Of a stretch of DNA of 64,000 bases, positions 61,085-64,000 are shown piece after piece. Location of the stretch: NCBI RefSeq assembly GCF_902498805.1, contig NZ_LR701579.1, positions 62,001 through 126,000 of the forward strand, read 5' to 3'. The position numbers and the translations under genes were made by a program. This stretch comes from Imperialibacter sp. EC-SDR9 (lineage in GTDB: Bacteria; Bacteroidota; Bacteroidia; Cytophagales; Cyclobacteriaceae). The notes beneath the pieces were generated by a model. It saw only the letters and a program-made list of their open reading frames with translations. It had not been told where the DNA came from and ran no database searches. Position 1 is the stretch's first letter. Every line of letters begins with the position of its first letter.

Positions 61085-61912
61085 TTAACGAAGGAGGTCA
61101 AAGCCTCCTTCTTTTTTTGTCCCAACCACACGATGACCAGTCAGCAGGGCATTTAAATACGTGTCAGGTAAACTGATTTCGTTTTTCTCGCTACTGTATA
61201 GATCCTGGATAAAAACACTGCCGCTACTTGTCAGGTAGAGCTGATTCTTCGAAAAACAAAAGAAGTCGCAAGGCGGACTGTCGATGATACCCTGATAAGT
61301 TCCGAGGTTGTCAAAATAAACAATGCCCCCGCTGTCCAGAGAAGCAAACAGCACATTCTGATATTCCCTGATGAAAAGAATCTTACCATCAACAGGTATT
61401 GATGCATTGAAAGGGATTTTCGACTGGATTTTTTGATCAATGGGGTCAAATTTAATCAGACCGTTGTACGATTCATCAACCAGCCAGAACGAGTTGTCTT
61501 GAGAGGGGCAGGCGAGCCGTATAAAGCTCTGAGACTTGCCAGTGAGGTCATACTCAGTAGTAGGCGACATAAACCTGTCGAGTATGACGATAGATTGAAA
61601 CTCTTCGTAAAACAGAAAGGTCTTCAGCGGGTTCCAGGGATCGACTAGCGTGACCTGCCCCAGCCTCCTGGGAGAGTAGTTCACAATCTGTCTGCCTGTG
61701 GTGTCGTATTTGGCCACCGTACCGTTCGTGAAAGCAAGATAGAAGTCGCCTCTTCTGTCAACCGACTGAGCGGTAACAACTGGCCCGGGCACATTTTTTT
61801 CCACCACTGGCTGGGCCCGGCATAAGAAACCAGATAAGAGTAGAGCCAGACATGAGACAGCAGTCTTATTCAAACCTTTTGAGCTCAACTTTTTTCCCGT
61901 CAAATACCGCAT
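61085..61912 (-). CDS. Secreted protein of unknown function, beta-propeller-like
   Basis: 275 residues. The signal segment is LALLLSGFLCRAQ. The mature part is a series of short beta strands (GDFYLAFTNGTVAKYDTTG, TTEYDLTGKSQSFIRLAC, NGLIKFDPIDQKIQSKI) that resembles a propeller, but I recognise no named family. The ATG at 61912 lies in the lpxH 3' end (47-bp overlap); a TTG at 61873 would give a shorter, more typical signal peptide. Its last codons lie in the tolC-type terminator. Confidence 0.75.
   Translation of the reverse strand: MRYLTGKKLSSKGLNKTAVSCLALLLSGFLCRAQPVVEKNVPGPVVTAQSVDRRGDFYLAFTNGTVAKYDTTGRQIVNYSPRRLGQVTLVDPWNPLKTFLFYEEFQSIVILDRFMSPTTEYDLTGKSQSFIRLACPSQDNSFWLVDESYNGLIKFDPIDQKIQSKIPFNASIPVDGKILFIREYQNVLFASLDSGGIVYFDNLGTYQGIIDSPPCDFFCFSKNQLYLTSSGSVFIQDLYSSEKNEISLPDTYLNALLTGHRVVGTKKEGGFDLLR
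61090..61118 (+). terminator. Intrinsic terminator of the TolC-family gene
   Basis: GAAGGAGG (61090-61097) and CCTCCTTC (61104-61111) form a perfect 8-bp stem with a TCAAAG loop, followed by seven T. It lies inside the last codons of the convergent secreted-protein gene. Confidence 0.9.
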
Positions 61913-62633
61913 AAGTACAGTGGTTGATCCACTCTCCTAAGTTAATGTATCTGCTGCTCTTCCCAACTTCCAGGTCAAGCGGAAGGTGCCTGTGCCCAAA
62001 AATATAATAGTCGTGGTGCTCTTTGGCTTCAGCTTCTTTGCAATATGTCCAAAGCCATTCGTCATCCCCCAGAAAGGCCTCGTCGTACTTCAGGTTGCTG
62101 ATCCTGCTGTTGCTCGACCATTTGTGAGCGATGGCCATTCCCACATTGGGGTGCAGCCATTTGAATGCCCACTGGCAAAGCTTGTTCCTGAAAATCTTCT
62201 TAAGAAATTTATATCGATAGTCGCCAGGCCCAAGACCATCGCCGTGACCCACCAGCAGCTTTACACTATTGACGACGTAGCTCTTGTTTTCATGGTACAC
62301 GGGTATTCCAAACTCTTCGGTAAAGTAGCTGGCCATCCACATATCGTGGTTGCCTGAGAAAAAGATGACTGGAATGTCCTTATCGACCAGCTCAGCAATT
62401 TTTCCCTGAAACCGGGCAAAGCCTTTGGGGATTACATGGTTGTACTCAAACCAGAAATCAAAAATATCGCCAACAAGAAAGATGGCGGCGGCAGAGTCTT
62501 CGATACTTCCCAGCCATTTTACCACTTTGTTCTCCCTTTCCCGGCTCTTTGTTTGGTTGGGAGCCCCAAGGTGAAAATCACTCGCAAAATAGATCAATTT
62601 CCCATCCGGGAGGGTACCGTTGTCAAACTGCAT
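61866..62633 (-). CDS. lpxH: UDP-2,3-diacylglucosamine diphosphatase
   Basis: 255 residues. Calcineurin-like metallophosphoesterase motifs in order: SDFHLGAPN, LVGDIFDFWFEY, FFSGNHDMW, VGHGDGLGPGD and FGHRHLPLDL. The order and the GDxFDFWxEY block are typical of LpxH, which cleaves UDP-diacylglucosamine to lipid X in lipid A synthesis. Cytoplasmic, membrane-associated. It is downstream of ftsH on the same strand but separated by a strong terminator. Confidence 0.88.
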   Translation of the reverse strand: MQFDNGTLPDGKLIYFASDFHLGAPNQTKSRERENKVVKWLGSIEDSAAAIFLVGDIFDFWFEYNHVIPKGFARFQGKIAELVDKDIPVIFFSGNHDMWMASYFTEEFGIPVYHENKSYVVNSVKLLVGHGDGLGPGDYRYKFLKKIFRNKLCQWAFKWLHPNVGMAIAHKWSSNSRISNLKYDEAFLGDDEWLWTYCKEAEAKEHHDYYIFGHRHLPLDLEVGKSSRYINLGEWINHCTYAVFDGKKVELKRFE

Positions 62634-62648
62634 ATGGGTACAAAATAA

Positions 62649-62674
62649 AAAGATCAGGCGTTAACCTGATCTTT
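62649..62674 (-). terminator. Intrinsic terminator of ftsH
   Basis: AAAGATCAGG (62649-62658) pairs perfectly with CCTGATCTTT (62665-62674), loop 6 nt. Read on the minus strand the stem is followed by a T-rich tail, TTATTTTG. It lies 25 bp past the ftsH stop codon. Confidence 0.85.
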
Positions 62675-62698
62675 GAATCAAATATTATTTATTGAAGA

Positions 62699-64000
62699 TT
62701 ACTTTTTGGTTGTATCCTCAACTACGTCTGAGGTCTCTTCATTTGTAACTTCCTCTGCTACCGATTTTTTCAAAGCTTCAACTTCGTCATCTGTTTTTTC
62801 TGCTTCTTCGGTCAGCGCTTCTACTGTTTCTCCGTTGGTAGTGTTATTCGTAAAAGCCTGGTAAGTCGTTTGCTTTTCAAAAGGACGCTTGCCTATCAGT
62901 CTTTCCAAATCATTCTGGAAAATGATTTCCTTCTCCAGAAGCTCTTTGGCTATAACCTCAAGCTCTTTCTTATGCTTGGTTAGCATTTTCTTAGTGCGCT
63001 CATAGGCAGTAGAAATTATGCTTCTCACTTCTGAGTCTATGGTTTCAGCAGTTGATTCCGAATAGGGCTTATTGAAGGCATATTCTGACTGCTTTGAGTC
63101 ATAGAAAGACACGTTGCCAATTTTATCATTCATGCCATAGATCGTCACAATGCTGTAGGCCATCTTGGTTACCCTCTCCAAGTCGCTTAGAGCGCCTGTC
63201 GATATTTTACCAAAAATAATCTCCTCAGCGGCACGACCACCCAGAGCCATACTCATTTCATCCAGCAACTGCTCAGTTTGATACAAAAACTGCTCCTTTG
63301 GCAAGTACTGAGCATACCCGAGCGCAGCAATACCACGGGGAACAATGGATACTTTCACCAAAGGATCGGCGTGCTCAAGGAACCAACCCGCTACTGCGTG
63401 ACCAGCTTCGTGGTAGGCAACAATTTTCTTCTCTTCGGGCGAAATGATTTTTGTCTTTTTCTCCAGACCACCAATAACTCTGTCAATGGCATCCTGAAAG
63501 TCCTGCATGTCAACGGCCTCTTTGTCCCTTCTGGCTGCGATAAGTGCGGCCTCGTTGCACACGTTGGCAATTTCAGCACCGGCAAAGCCCGGAGTTTGTG
63601 CAGCCAGTTTTTTCACGTCCACGTCTTTCGACATCTTAATAGGCTTCAAATGCACTTTGAAAATAGCCTCTCTGCCAATTACATCTGGCTTATCAATACT
63701 GATTTGGCGGTCAAACCGGCCCGGTCTAAGCAGTGCACTGTCAAGCACGTCAGGACGGTTAGTAGCCGCCAGGATGATCACACCCGAGTCGGTAGCAAAG
63801 CCATCCATTTCAACCAGCAGCGAGTTCAGCGTATTCTCTCTTTCATCATTGGAGCCAGGCACCTGGCCTCTGCCTCTTGACCGACCAATAGCGTCAATCT
63901 CATCTATAAACACGATACATGGTGCTTTTTCTTTGGCTTGCTTGAATAGGTCACGTACTCTTGCAGCACCTACACCCACAAACATTTCCACAAAGTCGGA
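62699..64000 (-). CDS. ftsH: ATP-dependent zinc metalloprotease FtsH, C-terminal part
   Basis: 434 codons are visible; the gene runs off the right edge of the window. The AAA region includes Walker B ([11 protein letters not shown]), the SRH ([20 protein letters not shown]) and the protease motif HEAGH ([13 protein letters not shown]). The acidic tail after KRPFE is long (about 60 residues), as in many Bacteroidota. It degrades membrane and regulatory proteins at the inner membrane. The start and membrane helices are outside the window. Confidence 0.98.
   Translation of the reverse strand, partial: SDFVEMFVGVGAARVRDLFKQAKEKAPCIVFIDEIDAIGRSRGRGQVPGSNDERENTLNSLLVEMDGFATDSGVIILAATNRPDVLDSALLRPGRFDRQISIDKPDVIGREAIFKVHLKPIKMSKDVDVKKLAAQTPGFAGAEIANVCNEAALIAARRDKEAVDMQDFQDAIDRVIGGLEKKTKIISPEEKKIVAYHEAGHAVAGWFLEHADPLVKVSIVPRGIAALGYAQYLPKEQFLYQTEQLLDEMSMALGGRAAEEIIFGKISTGALSDLERVTKMAYSIVTIYGMNDKIGNVSFYDSKQSEYAFNKPYSESTAETIDSEVRSIISTAYERTKKMLTKHKKELEVIAKELLEKEIIFQNDLERLIGKRPFEKQTTYQAFTNNTTNGETVEALTEEAEKTDDEVEALKKSVAEEVTNEETSDVVEDTTKK

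Overview
The window looks like a chromosome segment of a free-living Bacteroidota bacterium, most likely of the Cytophagales. The reasons are: many lipoprotein signal peptides, Bacteroidota-type promoter boxes (TACCTTTG at 5079 and 39393), weak Shine-Dalgarno sequences, a complete hut pathway with a LysR regulator, GH9 and GH18 glycosidases, DUF885 and SASA enzymes, LytTR two-component signalling and a CPBP protease. I see no tRNA, rRNA or CRISPR array. Both edges cut genes: a secreted protein at the left and ftsH at the right.

Layout. 1-12200: mostly leftward secreted or degradative genes (M23 and DUF885 peptidases, aldo/keto reductase, SASA esterase, PAS histidine kinase, GH9 glycosidase, SQR-like flavoprotein), plus a rightward SulP transporter. 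12400-18240: small enzymes, a GH18 chitinase-like lipoprotein, an M28 peptidase and an acetyltransferase. 18270-28460: a LytTR response regulator and LytS-type kinase divergent from a rightward cluster with three beta-lactamase-fold serine hydrolases (two are close paralogues), an alpha/beta hydrolase, a CPBP protease, a cupin and small membrane or secreted proteins. 28490-29740: an IS110-family element whose 5' end is rich in hairpins. 29745-35900: an rRNA m5C methyltransferase locus in which a PAF-acetylhydrolase-like gene and a Fic gene each sit between copies of the methyltransferase 3' end. 35885-38412: DAACS symporter, small membrane protein, thioesterase. 38400-43430: accessory DNA with an HTH gene, a possible small RNA, a decayed IS1595/ISXO2 transposase, two orphan AT-rich genes and a RhuM gene flanked by 92-bp direct repeats of the next gene's 5' end. 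43430-51680: M24 peptidase, EEP lipoprotein, Tat-exported oxidoreductase, FabZ-like and PlsC enzymes, gatC and a 999-residue membrane/TPR protein. 51900-58700: LysR regulator divergent from hutH-hutU-hutI-hutG, which together convert histidine to glutamate and formamide. 59200-64000: a 71-residue orphan, a TolC-type outer-membrane protein, a secreted orphan, lpxH and ftsH.

The most unusual signal is a repeated style of insertion. In three places a single accessory gene (PAF-AH-like, Fic, RhuM) lies next to a duplicated 92-153 bp piece of a resident gene end, and no integrase is nearby. At the methyltransferase the three 3' ends form a series from intact, to in-frame fragment, to frameshifted relic, and the two inserted modules begin with the same sequence of about 20 bp. 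Other points of interest are the putative bridge-RNA region of the IS110 element, a promoter-hairpin-terminator unit at 39370-39636 and an operator-like repeat upstream of fic.

All calls come from reading motifs in the sequence. Nothing was searched against a database.
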